DNA of 64,000 nt from Meconema thalassinum (GCA_946902985.2 OX336397.1:183648813-183712812); one strand, 5' to 3'; positions 33,939 to 46,550 are shown, counted from the first letter of the stretch. The notes: generated by a model from the sequence alone, not told the origin. Translations and numbers: made by a program.

Positions 33939-34444
33939 TTAAAGTGCAAGACCACCGTCAGTCCCCTTGAAATGTTTCTCCTCACCTTGTCTCCGATCCC
34001 GTAAAATGGGGACTAATATGTAGAGATAATTATGATTAGTCTTTCGTTTCACCCTCTTTGGGCTACGTTGAATCAATAATTTCTCTGTGTGTTGTTCTTT
34101 CCTTTGTGCCCGGTATCTCTTCATTCTTTCTGATCTTTTCCTCTCTTCTTCCGAGATGATGGGTTTGGATTTAATGTAGATTTGTCTGGGAACCATATAT
34201 TTTCGTTTTCAGTTTCTTGAAACCATGTGGGTTTTGTTTTGCCGATACGGAAGAAATCAAAGATATGTTTGGTTAATCTATTACAGTTCATTCTGAGAAG
34301 ACGACCGTAAAGATTTTTCCTCCCTTTGTCATAGTATCTGGGAGTTAGTATTATTGTTTTATTAGGCGATCTATTCTCCAAATTAAACACAGTGAAACCG
34401 GCACTGTATTGGGTAGTCTGAGGCTTTTGTCTTGTAATCATCAA
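33939..34444 (-). pseudogene. Non-LTR retrotransposon ORF2 C-terminal fragment
   Basis: The minus-strand translation contains LYGRLLRMNCNRLTKHIFDF and, after a frameshift, SEEERKRSERMKRYRAQRK. Both phrases mark the extreme C terminus of the insect non-LTR family seen more fully at 52.8-54.3 kb and 60.9-61.2 kb. No RT motifs remain here. Confidence 0.7.
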
Positions 34445-35360
34445 ATGTGATACGAGAGATCTTTTACGAGATCACCGGGAATGAAACTACCACTGATCCG
34501 CCGAGCTATAGCAGTAAGTACTGTTTTCACTGGGTGTAACTCTTGACAGAGCGCTGTCATCTAAGAAACACTGCTGCCAAACTCAAGACACGGAACCATG
34601 TGGTACCAACACTCTCTTATATCGGTGAATACTGTTCCCCAGTTTGATAAATAGTTGGTTGTTGTTGATTGATTTAAGGATTTTGCGACATGTACAATAA
34701 AATAAATAAATCAATCAAACCTCGACAGTTTTCTGGAAATCCAGACCTGGAAAGTTTTGGCCAAATGTCATTGTTGCTATTATTATCGCTGTGGCTCAGT
34801 TTATTGCGGACTTTGAGAGACGTGAACTCAATCCGTTCTCCGTGGATTCACCATTTTCAACTCATAGCTAATGCTATGACGGTACCTATTAATAGGTAAC
34901 GGCCGCTTCCTTCCAATGCCTTGCCTAATATCATTCTGCTTCACTCATTTCATCTCTTATTAACTCCTCTCATGGCATATGGCCGTAAAATCACCCTCCT
35001 CAAGGAAGAAAGAAATCATTACATTCCAACTCCAACCCCGTTGAATAATATGAGGTACACATATGATTATTATTATCATCGTTTCTTAACGTAGACAATT
35101 ATGCAAGGCATTTTAAGAGATTCAAGGTTCGAACTCTGGGACGGACAGCGGCCAACATCAGTGTGGTATTTGTTGGATTCTTCCCACTCTCCGTCTAGGC
35201 AAATGTCGGAATGGTAACATACTTCAAGTCCCGGGGCATCAGGTCATTTCTAGACCACAATGAGTACAGTCAGGCAAACTACTACAGACACCACACAAAC
35301 ACAGGTTATTATACAAATTACATTATGTTCAAGATTTACCAATAACAACTGCCAACCTTA
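34445..35360. other. Spacer with possible SINE scraps
   Basis: No gene. A B-box-like AGGTTCGAACTC near 35124 hints at an old SINE, too eroded to bound. Confidence 0.4.
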
Positions 35361-35364
35361 TTTT

Positions 35365-35625
35365 TTTTGGCGGCTGGTAGCGCAGTGGCTAGCATCCTTG
35401 AGGTTCGCGTTCGATTACCAGCTCTACCTGAAGACTGGAGTGGGAACCACTCAGCCACGTGAGGCAATGCAGACAAGAGGCGAGTACGATTACCATCTCA
35501 GCCATCCTGGAAGGGGTTATCCGTGGTTTCCCATTTCTACTCCAGGAGAATGCCAGAAAGGTTCTTAACTTAAGGCCTTGGCCGCCTCCCTCCTAATTCT
35601 CACCTCAAATAAACTCATTAATACG
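35365..35625 (+). mobile_element. tRNA-derived SINE
   Basis: A-box-like GGTAGCGCAGTGGCT is at 35376-35390 and B box GTTCGATTACC at 35409-35419. The body contains GGAAGGGGTTATCCGTGG and ends near CCGCCTCCCTCC. No target duplication seen. Confidence 0.7.
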
Positions 35626-35849
35626 GCCATCACACTACCACTGGTTATCAGACAAAATTAAGCAAATGCCCAAGTACACGGGGTTAAATGACCGCGATGT
35701 ACAATCCCCTCAAATGAAACAATAACAAAAACAAGGATGTGCCGTTATGTTTGGATATAAGGAAAATATTATAACATATCATACGGGGCTGATAACCTCA
35801 CTGTTCCGCCCCTTAGAACAATATTCAAGCTACTACAACCAACATTCTC

Positions 35850-36150
35850 CTTGATAGGGACAAGAGTTATAACTATATCTACGCGTTTAGGAGAAAGTGG
35901 GCTGTTTATATGCCTGGGGGTGGAAATGGGAAACCTCGAGAGAAATTTTCAGGATGGCCAAGGTGGGATTCATACCCACATTCTCCCGATGCCAGCATGG
36001 CAGGAAATAGCGCGTCACCGTCGTCGAGTTGATTTTCTTCTATGTCATATTTTATTTTTTGAGCAAATTTTTCCTTCGGATGGTCATCTTTGTGGTTTTC
36101 GTTTGATTCTCGTAGTTCAGGCCGCACTCGCTAGATCACGGTTACATAGA
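35850..36150. repeat. Dispersed repeat with GGAGAAAGTGGGCTG motif
   Basis: TTTAGGAGAAAGTGGGCTG (near 35887) recurs as TTTAGGAGAGAGTAGGCTA (near 37879) and in reverse near 39270-39305 and 39835-39865. 35920-36010 also resembles a reverse SINE body (GGTGGGATTCATACCCAC). Eroded. Confidence 0.45.
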
Positions 36151-38123
36151 TAAAGGCACCTCAGTATCAATTCCTTCACCGTTATTTTACCAAACCAAAA
36201 TCACACAAACCCCAATAACAAAACTTAAATGAAATTACAGTTAAGCAACACAATTAAATTTTGGAAAAAACATACTTCAATGTGGGAAGTGCTTTTCTTC
36301 CAAACTACAAGGTTATCGGGCGAAGCGTCTTCAAGATGATGGATGTACGAATCGGCCAAGATTTATTATACATGTCTTATGATCCAATCAATCATTGACG
36401 GTGCTTCTCATTCCGATATATTTAAAATAAAGACCCTCTGATGCCAACGTTGAGATTTTTTGATCACGAATATATTGATATTATAAAACAATTAAATCTA
36501 TAATTATCAATATCGTACTTAAGACCAATAGGAGAGATAATTAGTGACAAGTTATGACCGGATGTGTAGCCTTGTATGGCGAAAAGGAAAGAATACTCTC
36601 TCCATGCTTCAAGATAGTGACTGCGTGAACTATTAGAACATTATAATCGACAGCTCTGAAATAAATTGGGTAATTAACACAACTCTTGCCAACAGGTGAG
36701 TATCATATAAGACCTCCCACTTGCATTAGTCAAAAGATTAACTCAGGACGTTATTGCACAATTAAAGCGAAACTTAGTGGAAGAAAAGTAATATATTAGA
36801 TGCGTCAGTTGCGTTAGTGACGAAAGTATCACAGTTGCCATCCTAAAATGGCATTGTTTAAAAATGGATAACTTTCTATACGTTTGAACTACAATAACAA
36901 ACATTAGTGATAGGGTAAAAACCTATGTTGTAACGAAAACCCATAGCAAAATAACAGCGACATTAAATGGTCACATTGGCGGTTGGGCGTATAATTAGAA
37001 CATAATAGTGAATCATTCAGAAAGTAATTGTGCAACGAAACTTAAAAGCAAAGAAGTTCCGTATATGGGACCTTGCTGCAGTTAGCCTTAGGTATAACAC
37101 ACAAGGCGTGGCGGCAATCATGAAAATATATAATGAATGACTTACTTAAATATATTCTAAAAAGACACACCAAAAATTAGCTGTGTACGTGGCTACTTTG
37201 AGTAAGTCAACAGAACAACGACTCCATAAGTTCAGGATGGCGGCTTGGTGTATTCATTGCACGATATAATATCAAAGGGAAATTTAGTGAGGGAGGAGTA
37301 CCGTACAAATATTACGAAATAGCGCGCAGCTGCCATCTTGAATTTATAAAATATTCAAACAAATAACTATATATTTTACAGATATAAAATATCAAATTAT
37401 CATTATTGTAGAACCGTATGTGGATTTTCATACCAAAATTAAAAGAGCAACTACGCTCTATATTTCACACGGTGGGTGAGACTTCAAAATCAATATCGTA
37501 TGATCCAATTACGCATTTACCAAGACACTTTCTAACAGATAGGACAACGCGCTGCTATTAGTCGTACGACTATCACAATGCTTAGAAAACGCAGTAGAAT
37601 ACTTGAGACATTCATATCGATAATCCACTAATTGTCACAATTACAATGACGAAACGCAGAAAATATGTAGGCATAAATAAAAGGCTTTCATGGCCGAAGT
37701 CGAAAGATAAAAGATTTCTTACATTCAAGATGGTGGAGTGGCATATATTGTATGTTCTTATCAATTCCTCTGGAGGCAAATGCTGAATTATAACTAAACT
37801 TACTCAAAGGAGGCTTTTATATAGCGTACAACTCTTAACGAGCGTTCCATTATAATATGGAGAAAGAGTTACCAATACATTTAGGAGAGAGTAGGCTAAA
37901 TGTTCCTGAATGAACTTTTTTGTTTTTATTTGGGATGATAATCTTTTTTGATATTCTTTCATTTCTGGTAGTTAAGGCAGCAACGCCTAGATGGTGCTCA
38001 CATAAGTGTGCGAATTTTCCTTTGGGAAATCATTGTAATGTCAGTTCATTTCTGTTAGTACAGACAGAATTGGCTGGATGTTATGTAATTGTTGTTATGT
38101 AGGCGGAACATGGAGGTAATATC
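36151..38123. other. AT-rich, degenerate repeats, no gene
   Basis: Several CCATCTTGAATT or AAGATGGC phrases (36834, 37330, 37728) and the repeated GTTAAGGCAGCAACGCCTAG (37972, echoed at 38535) show old repeats. No ORF with motif. GGCTTTCATGGCCG near 37682 resembles the Penelope-type start. Confidence 0.45.
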
Positions 38124-38124
38124 C

Positions 38125-38471
38125 ACCATCGTACTTACTTTTTTTTGCGTATGGCTTTTAGTTCTGGGAGTGTCCGAGGACATGTTCGGCTCGTCAGTTT
38201 TGTAGCTGCTTCGAGACGGACACCCAATGGGTGAGCTACAAGTACCGTTGGGGAGAAAAGTTGGAATGTAAGGACGAGGAGTTGGAAGTTAGCGGCTGTG
38301 GCCTATAGTTAGGGACCAACTCCGGCATTTGCCTGGAAGGAAGATGGGAAACCACAGAAGACCATCTTCAATGTTGCCGGCGGGGGGATTCGAACCTCCT
38401 CGCCTCCCGGATGTGAGCGACTGTCAGCAGTCATGCCGTAACGACCACGGCTAACTCACCATCGTGATTAC
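38125..38471 (-). mobile_element. tRNA-derived SINE, inverted full copy
   Basis: Flanks ACCATCGTACTTAC (38125-38138) and ACCATCGTGATTAC (38458-38471) match at 12 of 14 bases. On the minus strand the B box GGTTCGAATCC is the complement of 38386-38396. The A tail appears as a T run at 38139-38146. Same family as 21808-22127. Confidence 0.9.
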
Positions 38472-40073
38472 AGTTTTGTGGGCATTTTATTTGGGGTGGT
38501 ACTCTTCTTGATATTCAATTCTTTATGTTATTTTAGGCAGCACCGCCTAGACGGTCATCTGCCGCATCATACCTGATGTTTTCTGTGTATTGGGATGTCA
38601 ATTTTTGTGATATTAATTCATTTCCATTTGAGACTGCTTTGTCTTTTATCGTCTACTATGGTCCCAATTGTCAGCAGGCATTGTGACCTCCTTTGCCCAT
38701 ATAGCTTTCATATTCAAATCACTGAACACTCACTGCAATTAGGCAAGATGACAAAAACATAGCAAAGAACACAACAGTTATATTGCAACACTGCTATGCA
38801 CTCAAGAGAGATGTGTGCTATCGTGGATTTTCAACATGGATATACAATCTTATATTTTGTGCTGGGGGTCTATCTGGAATGAGCGTGTAAACAAAATCCG
38901 ATACCTATTTTGCAACAAGTAGCAAGTTACCATGGCAACATACGCGATACTTCAGGAGATAACATTCAAAAGGTGTTTAGTCACATCAGTGTGAATTATC
39001 ACGGAAGCCAAAAGCTGTAATGCCTGTAATAACTATGTATACCGTGATATAAAGAATCAAATTTACTAGAATCTATGTATTTGTCCAAATAGCAATAAAA
39101 TATATATAATGTATTTTATGACTCTTTCTGCGTTTGACTTAAGTTTATGGATCGGCCACAATGGATGTCCTCTTCATTGATTGGCTCACTGAAAGGTTCA
39201 TCTCTTTACAAACACAATTCATTATTTTACAATTTAACAACAAAATGAAAGAAATGAGATATAACGAGATGTTCGGTAAAGAACATATAGCATACTTTCT
39301 GTATGGGTGGTGTTATAACTCCTTTTCCTTATGGAGGGGTTTATTTGAATATATTTGTGATTTACGATCAGAGTTGTATCGTATAAATCACTCCCTGTTT
39401 CCTAAGTTTCGTTATTTTTCTCCTTTTCTCCCAGAGCAATTGATTGGATCATTAGAAACGTACGCCCATTTACTATCTTAAATGTATGGAGTCGTTTATT
39501 TTGCGCATTCTGCAGAGAGAGCCTTCTTTGTGAGACTACATATTTGCTGCGTTTTGTCATTGTGACTCTTATAAATAATGCATTTTTGATATTAATGTCT
39601 GATATATTCAAGATGGCGACTGCGCGCTACATGCAGAGAGAAAGCCTTGTGACAAATGCAAGAGAGGAATATCATATGTTTCAACCTTCTTAAAATGTAT
39701 CGCGTTAATTGCACAATTGGATCCTGAGTTCTTGATTTTGAAGTTTCAATAGTATGCTCAGCCATCATCTTGGCTATGCTGGGGATGATCTTTAGCCTTT
39801 GGCCCTTTGGCATACAAATATATAACAAGATGTTCAGTGAACATATAGCCTACTTTCTCCTAAATGCATGGGGATAGGCATTGTCCTTTTCAAGGAGCAT
39901 TGAATGTCGGTTGTAGTAGTTTGTTGAATACAACGTGCTATATTATATATTGATTGATTGAACCCCCACCTAAAATATGGACTAGCGAGCAAACAATAGC
40001 CTCCATTTTGACCCAACGGGACGGCAGGACCCAGCACGATACGGCACGGTCGGCCAGAACTGTTAGTTACTGC
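38472..40073. other. Spacer with degenerate repeats, no gene
   Basis: Contains an inverted echo of 37.2-37.7 kb: ATTCAAGATGGCGACTGCGC near 39607 against GCGCGCAGCTGCCATCTTGA near 37327. A 106-codon ORF at 39161-39481 has no recognisable domain and its codon use looks like random AT-rich DNA. Confidence 0.45.
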
Positions 40074-40075
40074 TA

Positions 40076-41402
40076 TGGTTCGAGGGCAGATCAAAAAATA
40101 AGTTGCACTTCCCAGTTATGGCAATTTATTACACCACCTATACAACAGCAACACGACTATAACGACATGCAATATAACGTCACTTTTCCAAGAGGCTCCA
40201 GAAATTTCTTCGAACGCACATCCAACTTGTCAATGCCGGATGCATAGAAAGTTCCTCCAGCGGTCTGCAACCACACGGAGACAGCGGCCTTCACCTCCTC
40301 ATCGGTCTGGAAACGTCGACCCCCGAGCTTCGTCTTGAACTTACCGAACAGATGAAAGTCACATGGCGCTAGGTCGGGACTGTAGGGTGGATGTTGCCAG
40401 ACCTCCCACTTGAAACGCTGCAGCAGTTCGCTCGTTTGGCGGGCCTTGTGAGGTGTTGCGTTATCGTGCAACAAAATCACACCGGCGCTCAATTTGCCCC
40501 GGCGCTTCTCTTTAATCGCTTTATGCAATCGGTGCAACGTTTGACAATACGACGTCGCGTTGATCGTCGTTCCTTTCGGCATGAATTCCACGTGCAGCAA
40601 ACCCTCCATGTCAAAGAACACTGTCGCCATAACCTTACCGGATAAAGGTTCAACCTCGGCCATCGTCCATTGTGGTGATGAGGGGTGCACCCATTCCATT
40701 GATGTTCTGTTAGTTTCAGGGGTTAAGTGGCGAACGTTTCATCACCTGTGACGATTCGCCGCAGAAACCCGTTGCCGTCTGCGGCATAGCGTTGCAAAAA
40801 TGCCAGGGAGGATTGGAAACGTTGTCCCTTGTGATCATCGGTGAGAACACGTGGGACCCATCTTTGACACAGCTTACGATATCCAAGGTCTTCGTGAACA
40901 ATGGAGACCACACTGTCATATGACATGTTCAGCCGCGTCGCGATTTCTCTCAGTTGAATGCGCCGGTTCTGTCAAATGATTGCATTCACACTGTTGACAT
41001 TTGCACGGGTCCTGGACGTTGCGGGCCTCCCTTCGCGATATTCGTCCGTGAAATCCGTGCGTCTGGCTTCGAATTGCTGACACCACTTTACGATCCCTTG
41101 CCGGGAAATGGCCCACTCCCCATACATCGCACTAATTTCACGACGAATATCCGTGCAACTCTTCCTTTTGACCCATAGGAATCGGATTGTCGCACGCACC
41201 TCATATTTGGAGTGAACATCCAGTCGACGCACCATTGCATTTGGCCGCTAATGACACCATACAAGACGAGATACAACAGCTACCTGCTTAACAGACGTGT
41301 GGGCACTGTCTGTCCCTTTCTCCGCTGAGCCCAGGTTTGCGACACACAGCGCCCTGCTGTAGCGCGTTAGTGCAACTAACCTTTTGATCCACCTTCGTAT
41401 CA
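40076..41402 (-). mobile_element. mariner element, 1327 bp, decayed
   Basis: The terminal inverted repeats are about 34 bp: 40076-40109 and 41369-41402, sharing TTAGTTGCACT-like inner ends and a GATCAAAA core with several mismatches. TA lies outside each end (40074-40075 and 41403-41404). The minus strand carries a mariner transposase in three frames. Confidence 0.9.
40157..41235 (-). pseudogene. mariner DD34D transposase, frameshifted
   Basis: It starts MVRRLDVHSKYEVRATIRFL and includes the helix-turn-helix segment AISRQGIVKWCQQFEARRTD. After a shift near 40975 comes LREIATRLNMSYDSVVSIVH and the first catalytic Asp in VTGDETF. Another shift near 40735 leads to NRTSMEWVHPSSPQW, then the second Asp in LLHDNATPHKA and the third in YSPDLAPCDFHLF. 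All three catalytic residues are still visible, but at least two frameshifts separate them. Confidence 0.92.
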
Positions 41403-41519
41403 TAATTCTATTATAAGATGTTGATATCCTACGGGTCACCCCCATGAGGGTAGTAACCACTCTCTGTACTATGAAAGGACTCGGTGAGGCCAGGCCTTGT
41501 TGAGGACAGGCCTTGTTGA

Positions 41520-42600
41520 ATTGTAAATAACGGTTAGGCTATAACACTTGCATGATTCATACGTACGCCATCTTGAAACAATTTGGCTTATGACCTTGCA
41601 ATTTAGGCAAAAGTCACTTCCCACATAAATGTACATTTTAAAAAAATTTGGTAGAGATGGAATGATTAGGTAAGTCATAATTTGATTTAAGATTTGGACA
41701 TTTGGGAGGCCGCCATTACGTTTCCGTCAAGATGGGGGCAATATATCGCAAGACACAGAGGTGTCCTTTGCTAGAGCTTCCTTTGTACCAAATTTCGTTC
41801 AATTCCAATTCGTCGTGTTTGAATTGATAGGGGGACATATATACACACTCACACACGCAATTTGCACACATACACGGCCGCGCTTTTCAAAATATTTGGC
41901 TGACGACCTTGTTATTTGGTCAAAAGACGCTTCCTACATAAGGGTATGTTTATGAAAAATTTGGTAGAAATCAGATGATTATGTTAGTCGTAATTTGATT
42001 TTTCCTTTGAAAAATTGGGTGGCCGCCATTACGTTTCAATCAAGATGGTGGCGATATAAAACATGACACTGTAGTGTCATTTGATAGTGCTATCTCCGTA
42101 CCAAATTTCGATGAATTAAGTTTAGTCGTATTTAAATTTGTATGAGTGAATAGATATACACACTCACACACGCAATTTGAACAATGACACGGCCGCCATC
42201 TTTCAAACGTTTTGGCTGATGACCTTGTAATTTGGTCGAAAGGCGCTTCCTACATGATTGTATGTTGTTGAATAATTTGGTAGATATCAGATGATTAGGT
42301 CAGTCGTTATTTGGTGGAATGACGCTTCCTACATGAAGCTAGGTTATTGCAAATGTTGGTATAGATCATATTATTAGGTTGGTCGTAATTTAGATTTAGG
42401 TTTTGAACAATAGGGTGGCCGCCATTACGTTCCCGTCAAGATGGCGGCGATATAATACATGACACTGAGATATCCTTTGCTAGGGCTAACTCAGTGACAA
42501 ATTTCATTCAATTTGGTTTCGTCGTGTTTGAATTGTTAGGGAGGTGGACAGTTTTTCACATCACATCACACACACACAGACACACGGACATTTTGGCCCG
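41520..42600. repeat. Tandem repeat of about 312 bp, three units
   Basis: GGCCGCCATTACGTT recurs at about 41709, 42021 and 42417. The third spacing is longer by ~85 bp because of a duplicated TTTGGTnGAAnGaCGCTTCC segment (42230-42340). Each unit also has AAGATGG(C/G/T)GGC, TTTGCTAG, CGTCGTGTTTGAATT and a TACACACTCACACACG run. No coding capacity. Confidence 0.85.
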
Positions 42601-43510
42601 TGTAGAGCTCATAACGTTATTTCCATTGTTTACTAAAAACGAAAGTAGGCTGTTTTAGGAAAAGGCTGTCTTGCCAATTGTCTTGAACATGGAGTCCTGT
42701 ATCACCCTCCAAGCAGTTTTTCTCTTTCACAGCATTGTTTGTTCTCCATCCTCATTGGCATGGTTTGTGACGATATATAAATACCATTTGAGGGAGTCGT
42801 TATACTTCCAATCCTCATCACAGACATGTTACAGAGGCTTGCCAAAATCTTTCTTGTTTGCCGGATATAGGTTGTGAACAATAGGTAACTGAGGCAGACC
42901 AACCTTAGTTTTTAGCACTACACCAATCAAAGGACAGTCTAATACTTACAATATTTTCAGTTAGTTGCAGGCCTACAAGATGCTGTAACAAAGCAGACGA
43001 AACTTCAATAAAGCCATTTCAGGCTTGATCTTCTCTTCATAAGCTTGGATTATTCCCATAGGTTTCAACAATACATAAACAATACAACGTCAGTTGCCAG
43101 GAATACTATGCCTCTTGTTTGGAAGATTCTGGAAGATGCTGGATTTGCTGCACATCGAAGCACATTGTAGCAGAATCATGTCCTCTGTTTACATTAATTT
43201 ATAAAATGTTGATGCACGAAGGCTGTGCAGTCGTTTACTGGCCATGTATTCAGTGTTTCTCACTGAATCAGTTGTTTCATTTTACGGCAGTATTTACAAA
43301 CATCGAAAGATGGGAATCAAAATCCAATATTGAAGTAGGCCTACTAAAAGAAATTCAAATTATAAACACTTTGCTTACAATTTCAATACCATTGGTTTGT
43401 TTAAATTAGCATCGAGGTAAATAAACTTTGATTTTTGTCTTGAATAATGTTCTTTCTTGCCACAAAAATTGTTGATAAAAAACGTGACAAGCCATTTCTC
43501 TTATAACTCA
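42601..43510. other. Spacer, no gene seen
   Basis: Short ORFs (up to 96 codons) without motifs. Confidence 0.45.
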
Positions 43511-44220
43511 GCATTTTGTCCAGGTTTGTGCTGTGTCTTGCGTGGAGTTTCGCTTAGGAAACCAAGCTGGCCCATCAGCGGGCTTTTGGTGTCCTCGCGC
43601 AGACCCCCACAGGAGTAGCGAACTGCGCGCTACCTCCCGTTTTATGATGCTCTCCTACGTCTCTTCACTGAGAGAACTAAAAGCTCAAGCAGCCATAACC
43701 TCCCTATGAAGGCTTCCAAAAAGATGGTAGGCCTATATAAGCTTTCACGGCCAGTGAATTAAAACAGCATTTTTTCTAGGTTTGTGTCGTGTCTTGTGTG
43801 GGGTTTCACCTAGGACATCAAGCTGGCTCAACAGCGGGAACTTGGTGTCCCCGCCCGGACTCCCAGAGGAGTAGCTAACTGCGCGCTACCTCCCGTTTTA
43901 TGATGCACTCCTGCGCCTCTTCACTCAGAGAACTTAAAGCTCAAGCAGCCACAGCCACCTTATGAAGGCTTCCAAAAAGATGGTATCTTGGCTTTCACGG
44001 CCAGTGAATTAAAACTCAGCAATTTTTCTAGGTTCGTTCCGTGTCTTGTGTGGGGTTTCGACTAGGACACCAAGCTGGCTCATCAGCGGGCTCTCGGTGT
44101 CCCCGCCCGGACTCCCACAGGACTAGCTAACTGCGCGCTACCTCCCTTTTTATGATGCGCTCCTGTGCCTCTTCATTGCGAGAACTAAAAGCTCAAGAAG
44201 ACATAACCTTTGCAACCGTG
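43511..44220. repeat. Three tandem ~254-bp Penelope-type repeats
   Basis: AGGTTYGT phrases begin at 43522, 43778 and 44030 (256 and 252 bp apart). Each unit carries CTTTCACGGCCAGTGAATT, GTGTCTTGTGTGGGGTTTCG, GGACACCAAGCTGG and a GCGCGCTACCTCCC tail. The same sequence forms both arms and the loop of the insertion at 21061-21337. On the minus strand each unit presents a hammerhead-like order of motifs; the third unit has the intact core CTGATGA (complement of 44080-44086) and GAAA (complement of 44056-44059). Tandem LTR-like repeats are typical of Penelope-like elements, but no RT gene is adjacent. Confidence 0.75.
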
Positions 44221-44730
44221 TATGAATTTATGTTTTTCTTAGCTATCAATAGATAGTTATTAAATTTGCAATCCAGATATATTGAGAAGTCTATTGTAGG
44301 GGGGAAGGGGGGGGGGAGCGGCGTGGTAGATACATCGTAGTCACCGTCAGGGTCTCAGAGGGAGCAACGATTTCAACTATAAGATATTCTGTGCGATGAT
44401 TTGGGAAGTTATAGTAGTGTCTTTTGGTGGTGAGGCCACGTTTTTCCCCGACGGCTACCCCTCCTCTGCCTGCATGATGAGGCCGGTCGGCTTGGATGGT
44501 GTGTTGATTGCAAAAAGGTCGTATTTAACAGAATGACGTCAGGGGAGTGCGTTTTGAGGGAGAGATCAAGTGGTGACCGATTGGAATTAATCGATCTGTA
44601 TTGGAGAAGTAAACTTTTAACGCCATTTTACTACGTTTGGAGGGGCAGTCCCGATAGTGGGAAGAAGGCAAAGTGCATACGGTTACCCACATAAGCAACG
44701 TCTCGATGGGTATTGAACAACAATCGGGCA
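44221..44730. other. Spacer with G-rich run, no gene
   Basis: AT-rich except for a G tract at 44298-44318. No gene motif. Confidence 0.4.
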
Positions 44731-44734
44731 GCCA

Positions 44735-45151
44735 TCTAGTATTGCTGGGCAATCAGGAGTCGTTGGAATGGGAGACAGTTCTGGATAACCATTGTAATGA
44801 ATCTGGTAATATTTTCCGTACTGGGTGAGGGTAGGGCAGACGTTGATGCCGGGGTAAGGAGATCCTGGGGTATTACTGGAATAACCGTTCAGTAGGAATA
44901 GGTGCAGGACGATTCCTGCATTTATAGCTAAAAGCTGGGTGTGGTAAGGAAGAATTTATACACATTGTGGCTGAACGATTTGTGCAAATGATAGTAGGAT
45001 GGTCCTGGCTACATATGCCACATGTTGTTTGAAGCAGGAGTAATATGCATAAATATCCTACTTCAACATTTATTTGGTTATGTTTATAAAATAAAAGCTG
45101 TGTCTCGCCTTTATTTGTTCGCCGTAGGAGGAGAATGAAACCGTATTTCAA
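44735..45151 (-). pseudogene. Gag-like ORF1 fragment with zinc-knuckle remnant
   Basis: The minus-strand frame contains CGICSQDHPTIICTN, then ATMCINSSLPHPAFSYKC and RNRPAPIPTE, stopping at 44873. The spacing recalls the CCHC zinc knuckles of non-LTR (Jockey-type) ORF1 proteins, where a C-x2-C-x-GSH/PHPANY pattern is usual; one cysteine has become serine. A neighbouring frame continues PGINVCPTLTQYGKYYQIHY past the frameshift. Such proteins bind the element RNA. Confidence 0.5.
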
Positions 45152-46540
45152 TGCAGTGCTCAGCCGAGACTAATGGCATGTTTTATTTGGCTGTATTAAA
45201 AGCGGGATTCGAACCAAGGATGGGAACGGACTGGCATATCGTGAGCTCGCAATTATAACAGATCGTGCATGTTTGGCAACTCGTATTATTTTTATATTGT
45301 CCGTACAGCGCAGTGCCAGGCGGGCGAGAAAGCAAAGCCAGCTCGGAGAAGGCCAATTGTAGGGGCAAGAGATGGGTTGTCCTTGTGAGCGGGGCATGTC
45401 GGCGATTTACTGAAGCTTTAATGAAGACATTTATACTGTTATAGAATAAACGGAAGAATTAAGAAGTTTCCAGGAAAGGTCTCATTATTTTAGCGACATT
45501 ACCATCTGTTCTGATAGAAAGTGATTTACGTGATTTGGAATTGAAATGACGATTTGAGAGGACTAATTTTTGTTGGCGGAAGGGTTGACGTTTTCCCAAG
45601 GAGAGTGTGTGGTGCAATTTGCAGAGCCACGTGAGAAGGCACTTGTGATTGAACTTTTGACGTGTTCGGAGTAAGTCGTGGTGCGTGATGTAATTCTAAC
45701 CGGGTCCGGGAGTGTTTAACTTAACCAGGATCGAATCCGTGTCTTCAACCTGAAGCACAGTGTAAAGTCGGGCGACTTGAAATAGTGAAACTGAGTGCTT
45801 TTGACTTCAGCATTAAGCAAAATTCACGTCATGTTAAGCGAATAGGGGAATAATGTTACGCTAGTGAGATTTTCACTGAGGCATAAAAGCACGCATATGA
45901 ACAGTGGAGTTTGTGAAACCAAATGTGGAGCGTTATTATATTTTCTCCATTTACGAGATGTTCGAACATTGATGTCAAACGAGGGACGTTCAGTAAAACA
46001 TTTCCTTCTAGAACATTGTTTCGACACTTCGAGAATTACGGACTTGTGAAGTGGATGTCACGCCATATGACATGTAATATAACCAAATAAACCAGACAAG
46101 GGAGGTTCATAAAAGTATTTACGAAACTTCGGCTGAAATTGGAATTCATAGCTTTAGTGTGGGAAATCGTATTGGAATTGGACATGAGTACTGAGATGGA
46201 AGAGTAAATTTGAATAGGGAATGCTACAATGAGACCATGGGAAAATTTAGATTAACCAACTTCTGATTTTAGAAAATTTTGGAGATATGCCGAAGCAACG
46301 CAATATTCATCTGCGCCATTATGAGTATGGAAGAGAAGTTTCCAGAGCATCAGGGCATGCCTGTTTGAGGAGGAAGAGATTACGTAGGAGTAATAATATG
46401 GACCCAGCTCAAATACTTTGAGAATCCAGTTCGAGATCGGACGAGGTCGTACTTGGAAATCAGACCACGCAATTTAGCAGAGGTTGGAGACATAGAGTTC
46501 CAGTGGCTGTTCCTATATTACCAGGGATGGTAATATCTAT
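45152..46540. other. Spacer, no gene seen
   Basis: A B-box-like GGTTCGAATCCCGC on the minus strand (complement of about 45204-45217) suggests an old SINE; otherwise nothing. Confidence 0.4.
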
Positions 46541-46550
46541 GCCAATTTAT

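Noticed and set aside
39161..39481. 106-codon plus ORF
   Set aside because: AT-rich composition, no motif, overlaps degenerate repeats.
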